The translations under genes were made by a program, and so were the position numbers. Below are positions 32,601-44,488 of a stretch of 64,000 bases of DNA, piece by piece. This stretch comes from Asterella californica. Its lineage: Eukaryota; Streptophyta; Marchantiopsida; Marchantiales; Aytoniaceae. Each line of letters opens with the position of its first letter. Within the stretch, counting starts at the first letter, position 1. The notes under the pieces are model-generated. The model saw nothing but the letters and a program-made list of their open reading frames with translations, had not been told where the DNA came from and did no database searches. The stretch covers positions 434,001-498,000 of the forward strand of contig JAYKYS010000009.1 in the NCBI GenBank assembly GCA_036924285.1, in the 5' to 3' direction.

Positions 32601-33734
32601 GAGAAATATATCTCACCAAAATGTTTAGTTAGAATATCACCTGAATCCAGAAAAATAACAGTATACCTTCTTGCTTTTATTGTACTATCATCATAACAAA
32701 ATTTTCAATTGAGACTGTATATTCACCCATGTACACTAATTAACGCTGTTCCGAGATAAATTAACATATAATATTTATAAATTAATATAATATTTATGAT
32801 AATTTATAAAAATTAATTTTTATAATTTTTACACATATTTTTAAAAGAAAAAACAAAATTCATTATACAAAACCATGAAAAAAAATATTCACTCAATATT
32901 CACCCAATGTACAATTCTCCCAATGTACAATTCTGTGTACATTAAATAACGTTCCAAACTTTTCAACGAAAAAAATTAAAACATTATTTAATATCCTCGA
33001 TAAACGAACTTCTTTACAATTACTGTTTCGAACTTATACTCCCAAGAGTATAACAGCCCCCTTTTCACTTATGGGTTCTCTCCATATGAATTGATTACTC
33101 CAAGACTGACTAACATATAACATTTATAAATTAAATTTATTTTTTATAATTTATTTATATAATTAAATAAAATACATTTTATAACACTTACACGTTTTCC
33201 AATAAGAAAAAAAACTTCATTGTACAAGGCCGTGGGGAAGGATATTTATTCATTGAAGAAGTTACTTTAAAATAATACAGAATGTAGACTTAATATATCC
33301 AAAAAATACAAGCTATCAATAACACAGAACTTAGTGGCATTTCTACTGGATTATATGGAGATAAGCGGTTAAATGAGACATTTACATCAGAGTGTACTTC
33401 TTACTTCCTGCGTAGTCTACATAGCGCACATCCGATATTTCTAATAATCAAATAAAAGATATGTCCTCTTGCCTGCATTTGCTATGACGTTTAAGATCAG
33501 ATACCGTAGATATCCTCCATGCAACTGAGGATACTAATCAGTATCAATTCCAGTACTCTACCACTCTAAGTTATACCTAACGCGTGGACGATTGACTGAA
33601 ATGCTGTACACTCGTTGTGTGAGACCATGAAATGCGTTATCTTACATCCTTCGGGCAGTACCTTTTGAATAAAACTGCCTTATTATCTAGATTTCATCGA
33701 AACTGGATATCGGAAAATAAGTCTCCATATAAAA
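29610..33734. other. AT-rich region without recognised genes
   Basis: This is strongly AT-rich intergenic sequence with only short open frames (for example 30916-31131 minus, 31191-31406 plus) of no recognisable family. It contains diverged local duplications near 32.7-33.25 kb (separate entry). I found no LTR, TIR or RNA gene. Confidence 0.45.
32690..33250. repeat. Diverged AT-rich direct duplications
   Basis: A block at about 32756-32895 (taacatataatatttataaatta..., ending attcattatacaaaacc) recurs at about 33108-33240 with substitutions and indels. A shorter motif (attcaccca..tgtaca) recurs at about 32720 and 32900-32940. It could be decayed MITE copies or local tandem duplication. Confidence 0.6.
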
Positions 33735-33898
33735 GGATCAGTCAAGAGATGACAAGTCTGGATGGACAAGTCTGGATCAGTCAAGAGATGACAAGTCAAG
33801 AGATGACAAGTCTGGATGGACAAGTCTGGATCAGTCAAGAGATGACAAGTCTGGATCAGTCAAGAGATGACAAGTCAAGAGATGATCAGTCTGGATGA
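33735..33898. repeat. Complex minisatellite (agtcaagagatgacaagtc / tggatggacaag)
   Basis: Two short modules, gtcaagagatgacaa and gtctggatggacaa or gtctggatca, alternate irregularly about ten times. An open frame through it is only a by-product of the repeat. Confidence 0.9.
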
Positions 33899-34343
33899 CC
33901 AGCAACTGAAAGGAAGTTAGGAAGAGATGACAAGTAAAGCACAGCAGTGAAACCATATTGAACTTCAGAGGGTCGAAGATAATGCAGCAGCATTACCTTT
34001 GAAGCAAAAACAAGGCAGTCAACGTGTACGAGAAGTGCCATCCAGTGTAGTATGATCTGTTTGATCTGCGGCTATGACCTGGAAGTTTAAAACAAGGCTG
34101 CACAACAGTAGATGTAACAGAGCTGTGGGCGCAGTGATACATCTCGTTGTATCACCGAATCTGTCAAACAAGTCGGCCTAAGTAAGACAGACTTGTAGAC
34201 TAGACTACTTAAAGGGTACCAAACACACCATGGACAGTTCCTCAAGGTTACCTGCAGCCTTTCTCTCCGAATTACGTAAGGGTCAACGGACAAGGAGTAC
34301 AAGCACTGATATTCAGGCCGTGCAAACTGTGTCTTGCAATGTT

Positions 34344-34528
34344 GTAACAAGGACATCAAAGTACATTCTACGCAAGGGACATGCCACGCGTTCACCTCTG
34401 AGAAGTAACAAGGCCATCAAAGTACACTCTACGCAAGGGACATGGCACGCGTTCACCTCTGAGCAGTAACAAGGCCATCAAAGTACACTCTACGTAAGCG
34501 ACATAGCATGCGTTCACCTCTGAGCAGT
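34344..34528. repeat. Three tandem copies of a ~61-bp unit
   Basis: Each unit starts gtaacaagg, contains catcaaagtaca and cgttcacctctgag, and is about 61 bp (starts near 34344, 34405, 34466). Copies are over 85% alike by eye. Confidence 0.9.
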
Positions 34529-34549
34529 GCAAACGCCTTGCACTGCTTT

Positions 34550-34747
34550 AAAACTGTACTCGAAGTACTGTAGCGGAAAATCATGCAGCTCCATGATTTG
34601 TCGTTTTCCCTGTGCAAAACTGTACTCGAAGTACTGTAGCGGAAAATCATGCAGCTCCATGATTTGTCGTTTTCCATGTGTAAAACTGTACTCGAAGTAC
34701 TGTAGCGGAAAATCATGCAGCTCCATGATTTGTCGTTTTCCCTGTGT
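34550..34747. repeat. Three tandem copies of a 66-bp unit with internal palindromes
   Basis: Units start aaaactgtactcg at 34550, 34616 and 34682 and are almost identical. Each holds gtactcgaagtac (palindromic) and a longer imperfect foldback (ggaaaatcatg ... catgatt ... ttttcc). It directly follows the 61-bp array. Homogeneity indicates recent expansion. Confidence 0.93.
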
Positions 34748-34769
34748 TTTGCATCCTCAGTCACAATCA

Positions 34770-36205
34770 ATCAAGACTCAGCATGTGCACCGGAAGACTG
34801 TTTCGCACAATGACGATATGACGATAGTAAAGATGACGTGCGAAAGTAAAGATGATAAAGTATGACGATAGTAGAGAAAACTGTCACCTGCATACTTTGC
34901 GCTGCACGAACATTAACTAGAAGTGACACCAACCTTCAAACTTTTCTAGTCCCCTTATGACCTTTGCGGTCATTAACGTTCAAAGTCATCAGTTCATTCA
35001 TTGGAAGCCAACGTCGGACTTGCTACTCGCTTCTACGTATATGCAACTCCAGATCTTCCTGGCGTAGTGCATACACGCTGCTCCCGAGAGCAGCGTTCTG
35101 GTTCCAACAGGCTCGTGTCCCGCGTCCCCATCGACAATCTGAGTCATTGCCCCTCGGCCCCGCTCCAACTCGCTTCTTGCTCTTGGGACTGCTTAGCACC
35201 GTTCTCAGAAACCAGGTCACTCCTCCTTCCTATATTTCTCACTAGAGACATCTACTCCCGGTAATTAGCTCTACCCAACGGTGCCCAAACAAGCACGTCT
35301 CTCCTCCTTCCTACCACTGGATCTGTATGGAACTTATTCCGCTGGGAAATATACAAATAATCATATAAACATATCCACATCAGCTAGGTACTTCCAAAAG
35401 TTCTTCCCCTGATCCCGTCCTCTGCACTTGAAAGTGGCAGTAAGACAGAAACACCACACCCAACTCCTTTCGGACTTCCTAAACAACCAACGTGCTCACT
35501 AGTAGTTGGAGAGAGGACATGGCGATTATTCTGAGCTTAAATCACGTAGAGGTAACCCTTACGAGGATATAGATGCTATGCAACAAAAATCTCCGTCAGA
35601 GCAAGCAGATGCAATACAGGACTTCCTCATCGCTGGGCGGCATACACTCATTGTCAGTACCTGCAGTTTCCTACATCGTCCCAGATCATGTTCAAACAAG
35701 CAAACGTGTCTTTATGTCCAACTGCTTAACCGACATATGATAGTAACGGGACAAGGTGGACTCTTGTCAAGAAAACCAAGTAGATCCACTCGGTAACAAT
35801 AACGACACACAAGACAACGGAGTTTGAACATGGTAGTAACAGGATGTTTATTTGTCAGATCGCGTCATCGCACTTGGGGGCAATTTTATTCATTTACAAA
35901 AAACGGTGAGAAAGTTACGGGTAAGAGGAAATCTTATAGTTCTTAAGTAGTGTGCAAGGCTAAGACTACGATGTGGGAAAAGAAACAGAGTGAAACAAAT
36001 ATACCCTTGCTTACTACAATCAACTCCTCTTTCACAAAATGCTTTTGCATCAATTTCTATGAGTAACAGGCTCTTAGACACAATTTATATTTGCTTGGGC
36101 ATATGTACACTGGCCATTAGAAATACAACCTTTGTAGGTTTGAAACCTTATCTTTGCTGGAACATATCTAATCCTTCAACACACGCGAAACCTTAAAACT
36201 GAAAC
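34770..36205. other. No recognised gene
   Basis: This is mixed-composition sequence with overlapping short open frames at 34964-35264 (+) and 35506-35796 (+), neither recognisable. The last part (35800-36205) probably holds the 3' UTR of the SYP5-like gene on the minus strand. Confidence 0.4.
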
Positions 36206-38756
36206 TCACAGAGATTTGACCAACATCAAAACAACCAAGACCAGTAGCACAATGACTAACAGCATCAAGCACATGCACATCACAGTGCAACCCTTGTTCG
36301 AGTTCTTGTTGAGAATGCCGACTTTCCGTTGTGCAGCCTGCAATTAAAGAAAGGAAGTTAGAAAAACAACTTTCCCATCTACGATGTTTGCTTATCACGG
36401 AGACTTGCATCGACCATACTACTGATTTGAGATAGTACATGCGAATTTCTGTTAAAGACAGGAACCTAATCAGTACCTTAACGCGGTTGTTAGTGGCGTC
36501 TGCATCCTTGTCAAAATCGTCCTGAAAATGGCACATCGATACGTTTACTCAGAGGTACTTATCCCAGTCTTCCCGGATAAAAGACAAGGCTTTCTCCAAA
36601 AGATCAAAGACATTCGTACCACATAGCATGACTGATTTTAATCCATGACAGATAAGTAAAGAAGTAAGCGTGACTTAAACATTACTATGCAAAGCAAATT
36701 GTTTCTGATTCCCTTCCTGGTGACTCAGTTCGTAGTAGGGAATGATGCAATTGCTGATTCAGTGCAAAATGGAAGGAGATACACTACCAAGAGGTTATTT
36801 TGCAAGTCCAGCTCTTCATGGACTGCCAAAGCAATGTGCTTTGTACTGGTAACAGTGGCCTCCAGACCAGCCAGATCATCGTCTTGAGCTGAATCGTATA
36901 CCGAAGGAAAGGCAACTCATTAGGACACTAACTGATTTCACCCACACCGATAGATTTATGTAGCCCCTAAAGCCACTTAAGACTTGGATTGCTCCGATAC
37001 AGTAAGAAGACCTCTTCCAGATACTCAATGTATCTTCGCTTCCTCTAGAGAAAATTATGATTGCCCTGTAAGGACAAGTGTAGAGCATAGCAGCTAAAAA
37101 CCATCGTACTCCCTGAGAAACGCTAGTAAAAGTAAGTAGACACCGATTACAATGTCGTAAGGGCCAACTTCATCAGACACTAAGGCTGTAGTAATCCTCA
37201 GCAACAGCAGCAAACCATTCCCACGGGAAGTCTAGAATACAAAAAGCAAATGAAAGTCAGCGTAAAGAAGCCGCACCCTTCATTACTTGCTTTTGCAAGT
37301 TGATGATGCCGTAGTTATCAAGACCAGTAGTTCTACTTGTCTCCTCCGGTGGTGTTTGTCGAGAATCATTACCCATGAGAGTTGCCCTAGGAAGTTGAAA
37401 CCCAGATATCAATGACATAACTCGATTTTTGCCAAAATGCAAAACATAACATAGGCGCTGATGAAAGAGGTTCGGAGTCACCAAGCTCTCGTACGACTCT
37501 CTACATTCACAAAACTGTCATCCCTCCATCGTCTCGTCATGCGGCTTAGCATGACGAGACGTTTGACACTAACTAGCATTGTTTTTGGCATGGAGGCCAT
37601 ACACTGGCCACTAAAGAGCGCTAACCATACCAAAACAAAACAAAACAAAACAAAAGCCCAATTTAAGCCCACTTGAAAGAACAATGAACTGGACACTGAA
37701 TAACCACGGTTTGCAAGTCATGTTCCAGCCACAGATCTGCAGATACCTGTGTATGACTGCCAGAAGTACCTGTTTGAAGGCTGAGAAGTGCTCAAAGCAG
37801 CTGCCATTTGCTTGGTCCTGAAGCGTATACCCAGCAGCATGTCCTGGCGGCGATACATCTCCTTCTCGCTTCTACACAGTAACAATGTGAAGTTATACTC
37901 TTTGAGAACAGAATACAATGAGTTACCTATCAACAGCACGAGTGGAACCTTACATACTGTATACGGGATGGTCGCGTGTACAGAACGCCACCTGTAAGAC
38001 TAAAAGCTGCAAGTCTGCCCTTAAGAACCTGGTAACACAGATGTAGCGTAACGAACATAGCTATTTTATAATCGTGACCCACAAACTGCATGCAGTCCTT
38101 GCTCCCCTTTGCTCAAGATTTGCTGAACGCCTATAAAACATGCGACGACGGATAGATTCGCCGAAACTTCAAACAACGATTTAGGCAGGTAATAGTGATG
38201 AATCATAGAGATCTAACGTCCTTTCCGAGTAAGACTGTTTGAAATCAAATTTTTCTGGTCACTCAAATGCAAAGAGAGTACTGCCGGAGGCAGATTTTCA
38301 CTGGACTAAGACCTCAACAGGAAAAGCCACATAAGTTTTTTCAACCATTTAAGGCCCGCCAGAAATGTAAGTGAACAGAATTATATGCTCCATTTTGCCG
38401 ATGAGCGTGTGTCCAAGTCCGTCACCATTGCAACCCTGCCGACTACACGATCTTCAACATTGCCGCACACAAAATAACAATATTTTTTTAAGTAAGATCG
38501 GGCCTTACATGCTCGGTTTGATAGGTGGATTTTGCAAAAGAGATTCCAGGCGATCGAGCTTTGTGCCAAGCATGGTAATTTTCCTGCGCGTTGCTGAGAC
38601 AAGGCGTGTCGGATCATTGCCCGATGCCAACATCATGTTTCTTTCATTGATACGAGCCAGAATATCATCCGCGAGGCGCATGGCCTCCTCGAACTCTTTC
38701 AGCCATGAGTCCGACACCGCTTGCGCCATTTCGATACCCGCCACTATGTCACTCAC
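36206..38756 (-). CDS. SYP5: SYP5-type Qc-SNARE (syntaxin of plants 51/52-like)
   Basis: Plant SYP51/52 are Qc-SNAREs acting at the trans-Golgi, prevacuolar compartment and vacuole. Six minus-strand exons join in phase: 38756-38509, 37871-37770, 37386-37277, 36888-36788, 36521-36477, 36337-36206, giving about 245 residues (Arabidopsis SYP51/52 are about 232). The N-terminus has SDSWLKEFEEAMRLADDI and RRKITMLGTKLDRLESLL; then SEKEMYRRQDML; the SNARE motif runs from LEATVTSTKHIALAVHEEL through DLQNNLLDDFDKDADATNNR, with the zero-layer Gln retained; then KVGILNKNSNKGC and a C-terminal membrane anchor (MLLVIVLLVLVVLMLVKSL). The exon 3 donor at 37276 (ggtgcgg) was preferred over one at 37286 because it keeps the frame. 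It looks functional. Confidence 0.93.
37530..37561. repeat. 13-bp perfect hairpin in SYP5 intron
   Basis: Arms cgtctcgtcatgc (37530-37542) and its exact complement (37549-37561) enclose a 6-nt loop inside intron 2 of the SYP5-like gene. It is too short for a typical plant miRNA precursor. Confidence 0.85.
37630..37656. repeat. (AAAAC)n microsatellite
   Basis: About five copies of the pentanucleotide lie in intron 2 of the SYP5-like gene. Confidence 0.9.
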
Positions 38757-40285
38757 TCGACGTTCAGTAACTTCTCCTACTCTTGACCTGATCCACCACC
38801 CTACCTCTGCCTTCTCGCCAACATCAGCAATCCATCAAACTGGTCACAACGTTCAAACTTTTGCCCCTTTCCACTCTAATCATTCCCAAATCCACAAGCA
38901 CCCAATCTCCGGAACACAAAACCTCGACCGAACCCAACGCATCAACCAAGTATTGCACAGAAACTGAACTATCTACCCCTAAAGTCGATCTCCAGATATT
39001 CTGCCTCAAAAGCACTTCACCCACCGAGAGGCGCTCGGCTCTGAAATCCTCTCTCTCTCTGTCGTTCTCTTTACACTAACCCCTCCTCCCACTCCTGCCT
39101 CCCTTCTCAGCCTGCATGCTACGGTAGCCTGCTGCCTGCCTGTAAACCTGCGACTGGAGAGAGAAGAGAGCGCGACAAAGCGGGTCTCGTTTCAAAGGCA
39201 GAAGAGAGTGAGCACCGCTGCCTGCTGCAACAAAGAAGCACAGCTGAAGAATATACGATCGATGAGCGTCTCCACCGTCAGAGAGAGCAAGAGAAAAGGA
39301 AAAGACGGAACCAGAAAACAGAAAAAGAGTTTCACATGAGGTCAATTCCAGGCGCAGGATTTCGCTTGGTTTCTTTCGCTGCAGGAGCATCAACTACCTC
39401 CCCGCCTCCCCATCCTTCGCCCCTCCTTGCCTGACCCTCCGCATCGCCCTGACTGACGGACTGACCGAAGTCGACTAGTGGGCCCCATCAGCTTCTTCTT
39501 TGCGGTTTCTTTTCGTTTTGCTACAGTACCCGCTGGACAGCACCACCTATTCTACGCATGGATGGACGGGTAGTTCAACGTCTCCGTCCCTTCTCACGTC
39601 AGATGGACGACTCGCGTCAGTCTAGAAGACGTCGTCCCATCCCATCGTGCGTGCCGTCGTGCTTCCCTCTACTCCGATTTCCGGTTCAAATTCCGCCACT
39701 ATTGAACTGTTCACCACCTTTGCCGGCTTTTGTACTCTTCCTCTTCCTTGGCTCTCTTGGTTTTCCTCCTTGTTACATGAATTTTCAAATTAAAGCGAAT
39801 TCCAACTCAAACAAGCTGGAAAATATAAATCCATGGATCATGCTTCACCTTCGCGTGGGATTACTGGGAGGGATCACACGGTAATAGCATATTGTGCGCT
39901 ATTGGCCACGGTCAGCATATGCTGGCTAGTCTGCAATTATAGCACAAGCCACGGGAGGGAGTGGCTTCTCCTTCCTGAACCATTCAAGACTGAGAAGCCA
40001 CGACCACTCTCGTGGCTTGCACAGCGTAAAAGAAAAGTTTTGGGAGTATAAAGGTGAGAGAAATTTTTATACGATGCAACGTTTAAGATAGAATAATATT
40101 TAGAGATCATAGTTTATAAGAATAACATATATGAATCGTAGTCTATCAACTAGATCGTCTGCAGAAAATACTATATCGTACATAAATGCCTTCAAAATAA
40201 AGAAAACGAGACTTTATACTTCCAGAATCCTTTACGGAACCACATGGCGCATACGTATTGAACTCCGCCGAAATCCTACAGTAGT
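38757..40285. other. SYP5 promoter/5' region and intergenic
   Basis: The first few hundred bases are upstream of the SYP5-like start and CT/GA-rich, as expected for a 5' UTR or promoter. Open frames on the + strand (38371-38967, 39558-39884) overlap the gene or lack homology. An imperfect foldback lies at 39947-40016. No other feature is recognised. Confidence 0.4.
39947..40016. repeat. Imperfect 23-25 bp inverted repeat
   Basis: Arms at about 39947-39969 and 39992-40016 share agccacg and gtggcttct blocks in opposite orientation with a 22-nt spacer. It could be a small foldback element or hairpin RNA. Confidence 0.7.
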
Positions 40286-40294
40286 GTTGTACCC

Positions 40295-40560
40295 CAGAAA
40301 TTTACTTGATCCACCCCCAGATAGAATCCTGGACTTGATCCACCCCCTCTTAACGATACCCTTCTTGATCAATCCCCAAACTGGCTACCGCCCGCTCTGT
40401 AAGTAACTTTGCCACATGGACGTCCAGTCAGGTAGTCCGGTCAGCGGGAAGAAAGCTGACGTGTGATGAAAGCTGACGTGTGATCCGACGCGGGAAGAAA
40501 GCTGACGTGTAACCTGACGCGGGAAGAAAGCTGACGTGTGACCTGACCTGACGCGGAAAG
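40295..40560. repeat. Left TIR of the giant MULE
   Basis: It is complementary to 48826-49044 with small differences, including acttgatccaccc twice, aactggctaccgcccgct and catggacgtccagtcagg. The inner half carries the minisatellite listed next. Confidence 0.93.
40446..40560. repeat. Minisatellite in left TIR (gggaagaaagctgacgtgt)
   Basis: The motif gaaagctgacgtgt recurs four times at 18-31 bp spacing, separated by ga or gacctgacgcg. About two copies remain in the right TIR. The repeated gctgacgtg resembles clustered protein-binding sites, as seen for transposase sites in MULE ends. Confidence 0.85.
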
Positions 40561-41073
40561 AAACTAGTGCGCGGGAAGAGAAGCGGAACTGCACAGCAGG
40601 AAAAACAGAGTACTTGACAGGAAAAGAAGGAAAGGCTATTAACAGTGCAGATATGTGCACAGTGCAGATGTGTGAACAGTAGTACATGGTGATAACAGCG
40701 AGGCATCTGGGACATAGATTTGCACCGTACATGGTGGTAACAGCGGGGTAACAGCGAGACATCTGGGACATAGCACTTAGCGCTAAGCACTTGTTGGTGT
40801 TTTCTGAACAGTAGAGCTTGTAACAAGCTCAAGTCATATTCTACTCACAGAGTGCGCGTCTGTCGTTATGGAGGGAGGATTCGTTGCAGAAAATCAATAG
40901 AACAGCGAGTTGAAAACAACGAGAACTTAGATCCAAATTTGATAAGTAGTCAACCTCGTAGCTTCCACGAGTTCACTCAATGACAGAGAGAAAGATAGAG
41001 CAGAAGACGAGAAGATGTCACTGTGACCCAAAGAACACGGCGAGTTCCTCAGAATGGTTGATGTGGCGAGAAG

Positions 41074-43236
41074 ATGCGATATTTAACCTCTGGTAGAGAA
41101 ACATTTTATGGAACTGGAGTTGAGGCAAGAGAAGGGTCAATAACGCAGTCGTGCAAATGGAGAGTACGTGCACAGAGAGAGAAATTCACAGGGAGAATAA
41201 CCATTAGTGTGTGTAATCTGGAGCATACTTGTCCTGGACAACAAGCTTACTGGCGTGGACCAGCCTCAAACTCTAAATTCCTTGCACAAGTTTTGTGTAA
41301 CAGAGTAGCAATAGATCCCAACATCCCAATCAGGAATTTAATGGAAGAAATTCGGACTAGTTTTAATAAACGAGCTCCATATAACCAAGTCTGGAGAAGC
41401 CATGAGCATTCGCGAGATTGGTTAGAAGGTAATCAGACGGTCTCTTTTCATTATATTCCATCTGTATGCAGAAAGATCAAAGATGTGGATCCGTTAGCTG
41501 TTGTAGACTGGGGCACATGGATAAATCATCCAACAATTTTCAGTCATTTTTTTGTCTGTCCCAGTGCTACTCATAATGCTTTTAGCTCATGTCAGAAAGT
41601 GATATGTCTTGACGCTTGTCATTCAAAGTCTCGTAAGTTTCCTTGTCAAATTTTCTTGGCTTCCACACTCGATGGTGCAAACCAGGCTATCATTTTAGCT
41701 TATGCTGTAGCTCCGAGAGAGGATACATCCAACTGGACTTGGTTCTGTGGTTTATTGAAAGAATCAATAAATGGAATTGAGAGTCCTAAAACTGTCATCA
41801 TCAGCGATCGACAAAAAGGATTGGAGAAAGCTGTTGCTGAGATATTTCCTACTGTGACCCATGGTCATTGCAGCCAACACATTAGAATGAACGTGAGGGC
41901 GAGATTTGGCAAGGAGGCCGAAAAACCTTTTTTGGCTTGTTTATACGCTAAAAATCGAGAAGCGTAAGAATTTCATCTCACTTGTGAGCATTTGGTTAGT
42001 TGGTTTAGTTTCTTATTTCAGTTGTGAGCATTTGGTTAATTGGTGTAGCTTGTTATGTCAATTATAGAAATTTACTTGATTTGGTGTGTTTTAATGTGTT
42101 ACAGGTATAACGAGGTTTTAAGAAAACTCGATGATTTTGGAGATCGAGGCAAGCAGTTGGCTAGTTATTTACGAGGTATCATGCCAGAAAGATATAGTCA
42201 ATGTGCATTTCCGAAGCCACGATATGGGAAGGTAACTTCGAATGTAGCTGAGAGTATGAACAATGCTCTGAGGACCATCCGTTTTAATGCTCCTTTGAGA
42301 ATTTTACTTGAAATTTGGTATTACATCATGCAACAATTTACCACGAGACGTCAACAGTTGGAGCAAGAGACAAATCTACTCACCAAATTTGCAAAGAGCA
42401 GGCAGACAAAGAATGAGAAAGCTGCAGAAGGATTCATTTGTCAAGTTTCCAACATTAGAGAGACCACAGTTCGCTGTCACAGTTCCGGATCAACTCATGT
42501 AGTGAAACATAACTCGAATGGGCGAGGAACGTGCACTTGCGTTGAATACCAGGAAATTGGATGGCCGTGTGGACATGTCATTACCTTCGACAGAGAGATG
42601 GGAGAGAATTCTATGACACGCGTTGATCAAATTTGGTACAGTTCGTCACTATTTTCAATTTATGGACAACAGCATCTGCCTCCAATAGTAATAGACGACT
42701 TAGAACCAGTTTGGACTTGTGGTCCACCTCCTATTGCAATTCGACGAGGAAGGCACCGAGTGGTACGAATGGATAACAATACTCAATCGTCGCAAGTTAG
42801 AGTTCCAGAAAATACAACGGATTTTGTTGAAGAGAGTGCCACAGGACCTCCTGTTACTAGTAATGATAGTGTTAATGCTGTGGAAATGGAGTTTGATGTA
42901 GCAGATGAACAAATATCTCATTTTCCCTCTGAATTTCCTATTCGTAGAACTAGGCGATCATCTACTACGGCTAGTGGCAGCAGGCAAAGTCAAGTTGGAA
43001 GATGTAGTAGGTGCAAGCATGTTGGACACAATGTTAGAACATGTCAAGGAAATGATATAGCTGATATCAATTACGCTGAGCACCTATCGAATCAATCTAA
43101 CCTGCCAACATTGCATCGAGAGGACGATGTAATTTTCACGGCCTCGGATGAAGAACTCGATTTCACAGACAACAATAGTGATGTACCAGCAGGTTCGTTA
43201 CATAACTCCTTTCCAAGAGTGATTTCTTTGCTGTAA
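41074..43236 (+). CDS. MuDR-type (MULE) transposase
   Basis: This cuts and inserts the element. There are two exons, 41074-41963 and 42105-43236 (141-bp GT-AG intron), giving about 673 residues. N-terminal DNA-binding zinc region: C27-KW with HTC near 51-53. RNase H-like DDE core: D180 in VICLDACHSKS, D245 in IISDRQKGL, HGHCSQH at 263-269, and E346 in SNVAES. SWIM zinc finger CTCVEYQEIGWPCGH at about 440-454. C-terminal CCHC knuckle CSRCKHVGHNVRTC at about 597-610. No stop or frameshift was seen, so it may be active. An additional 5' exon is possible because the N-terminus starts abruptly in the zinc domain. Confidence 0.92.
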
Positions 43237-43314
43237 TGTTTCAATTTCTTGAAACATTCATTCATATTCTTATTTATTGTGTCCGTGTATCAATGCAAGT
43301 ACACGCAGAAGTGA

Positions 43315-43671
43315 GTGAGGATTGAACAGATCACGAGCAGAAATCGTTATACGGTGTTCGACGTGGAACATGAAATAGCAGAATCGGACGAGTTCGAGGA
43401 CAGAATAGAAGATCTTGCTTCTGCAATGGATAGTGTAACATTTTATCCTTCGGAAGGAAGTGAGAAGGCGAAGTTGAGAGATAACGCTGAAGTTCTAGAG
43501 ATGGAGAGGTTACATCATCGAGTACAGACATTAGTCGATAGATCAGAAGACATTGAATCGAGCTTGCTCGGTATAGTTCGAGATTTGCAAGCGGTTGTTG
43601 AGCTCCAACGAGAACAGAAGGGAGAGCTATCAGAGATAGTAGAAGCATTACAAAAACTTAAAGAGTTTTAG
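43315..43671 (+). CDS. Acidic coiled-coil ORF, possible last exon of the transposase gene
   Basis: About 118 codons open from a non-ATG codon; the protein is Glu-rich with heptad-like leucines (MERLHHRVQTLVDR, then LGIVRDLQAVVELQREQ) predicting a coiled coil. A cryptic donor (cag/gttcgt at 43193) and an acceptor just before 43316 would fuse it in phase to the transposase. Alternatively it is a separate small ORF. It resembles in length and character the coiled-coil tail of the RPA1-like ORF (47875-48084) in the same element. I do not recognise the family. Confidence 0.55.
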   Translation: MRIEQITSRNRYTVFDVEHEIAESDEFEDRIEDLASAMDSVTFYPSEGSEKAKLRDNAEVLEMERLHHRVQTLVDRSEDIESSLLGIVRDLQAVVELQREQKGELSEIVEALQKLKEF

Positions 43672-43820
43672 GAATGGTACCGGTTGTAAATGGTTAGCTT
43701 GTACTATCTTTCTTTCATTATGCAATGCTTAATATAAAGCAATCCAGGTTCTTGTTCCTCGTTAGATTATTTGTACTTTAGATTATTTGTACTCCATCAC
43801 CGTTAGAGTTATCACTTTTA
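43672..43820. other. 3' region of transposase unit
   Basis: Short AT-rich stretch after the coiled-coil ORF; it probably contains the polyadenylation region. No feature beyond this is visible. Confidence 0.4.
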
Positions 43821-43824
43821 CTCC

Positions 43825-44340
43825 CGCTGGAGGCGAAACACTGTGTACCGCACCTCCACCCAGCGCGATACTAGAGTGTTTCGCCCAGGGAGTGTGAAAC
43901 TCCCTAGTTTGGTCCTGGCTGGAGGCGAAACACTCATGTTTCGCCTTCCCAGAGTTCTCGCCAGAGACGAGACACACGAGTTCCGCCCTCCCGCGACAAA
44001 ACACTAATGTACCGCGATTTCAGAAGGCGAAACTTTGATGTTTCGTCCTCCTGGATCCTTGGCGAGTTCTTGCCAGAGGCGATACAAATAATGTTCCGCC
44101 CTCTCGCGGCGAAACATTAGTGTTTCACGATATCGGAAGACGAAACATAAATGTTTCGCCTTCGCAGAGTGTCCCGCCAGAGGCGGTACAAGCATGTTCC
44201 GCCCTGGTGACGCGAAACATACAATGTTTCGGGGAGCGATACATGGATGTATCGCCCCCTGGAAACTCCGCAAAGGGGTACCCCTTTGCGGAGTTCCGGT
44301 GAGTGCGATACATGGATGTATCGCCTCCGTCGATACTCCC
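43825..44340. repeat. Palindrome array 1 (GCGAAACA-N3/4-TGTTTCGC)
   Basis: About thirteen variants of a ~20-bp palindrome occur at roughly 40-bp spacing, for example ggcgaaacactcatgtttcgcc (split perfect arms), gacgaaacataaatgtttcgcc and gcgatacatggatgtatcgc. Loop bases vary while arms co-vary between A/T and C/T choices, so symmetry itself is kept. The spacers share gcc-rich words (ttccgccctc, gccagagg). It lies between the convergent transposase and FCP1-like genes. Confidence 0.93.
44262..44297. repeat. 36-bp near-perfect palindrome centred on GGTACC
   Basis: Arms of 18 bp (actccgcaaaggggt and its complement) with one mismatch and no spacer. A second, 18-bp perfect version (caaaggggtacccctttg) lies at 44341-44358. 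Both sit at the end of array 1. Confidence 0.93.
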
Positions 44341-44488
44341 CAAAGGGGTACCCCTTTGCTTCGTTTTTTCTCCAAGTAACATATCAAATCCTTGTTAAAA
44401 AGATTTCCATTCATTTAAAAAAAGGGTAATGAAGTCATTTTCCAAAATTTAAACTTTATATAATGGAGACTCAATGTACATATATTTC

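Noticed and set aside
33632..33898. 88-codon ORF with ISQEMTS repeats
   Set aside because: It is a translation of the minisatellite, not a gene.
34453..34770. Open frames with repeated HDFPLQYFEYSF-like peptides
   Set aside because: They are translations of the 66-bp tandem array; frame length is a multiple of three only by chance.
38371..38967. Long + strand open frame of about 198 codons
   Set aside because: It overlaps exon 1 of the SYP5-like gene on the other strand and has no domain; it is a shadow.
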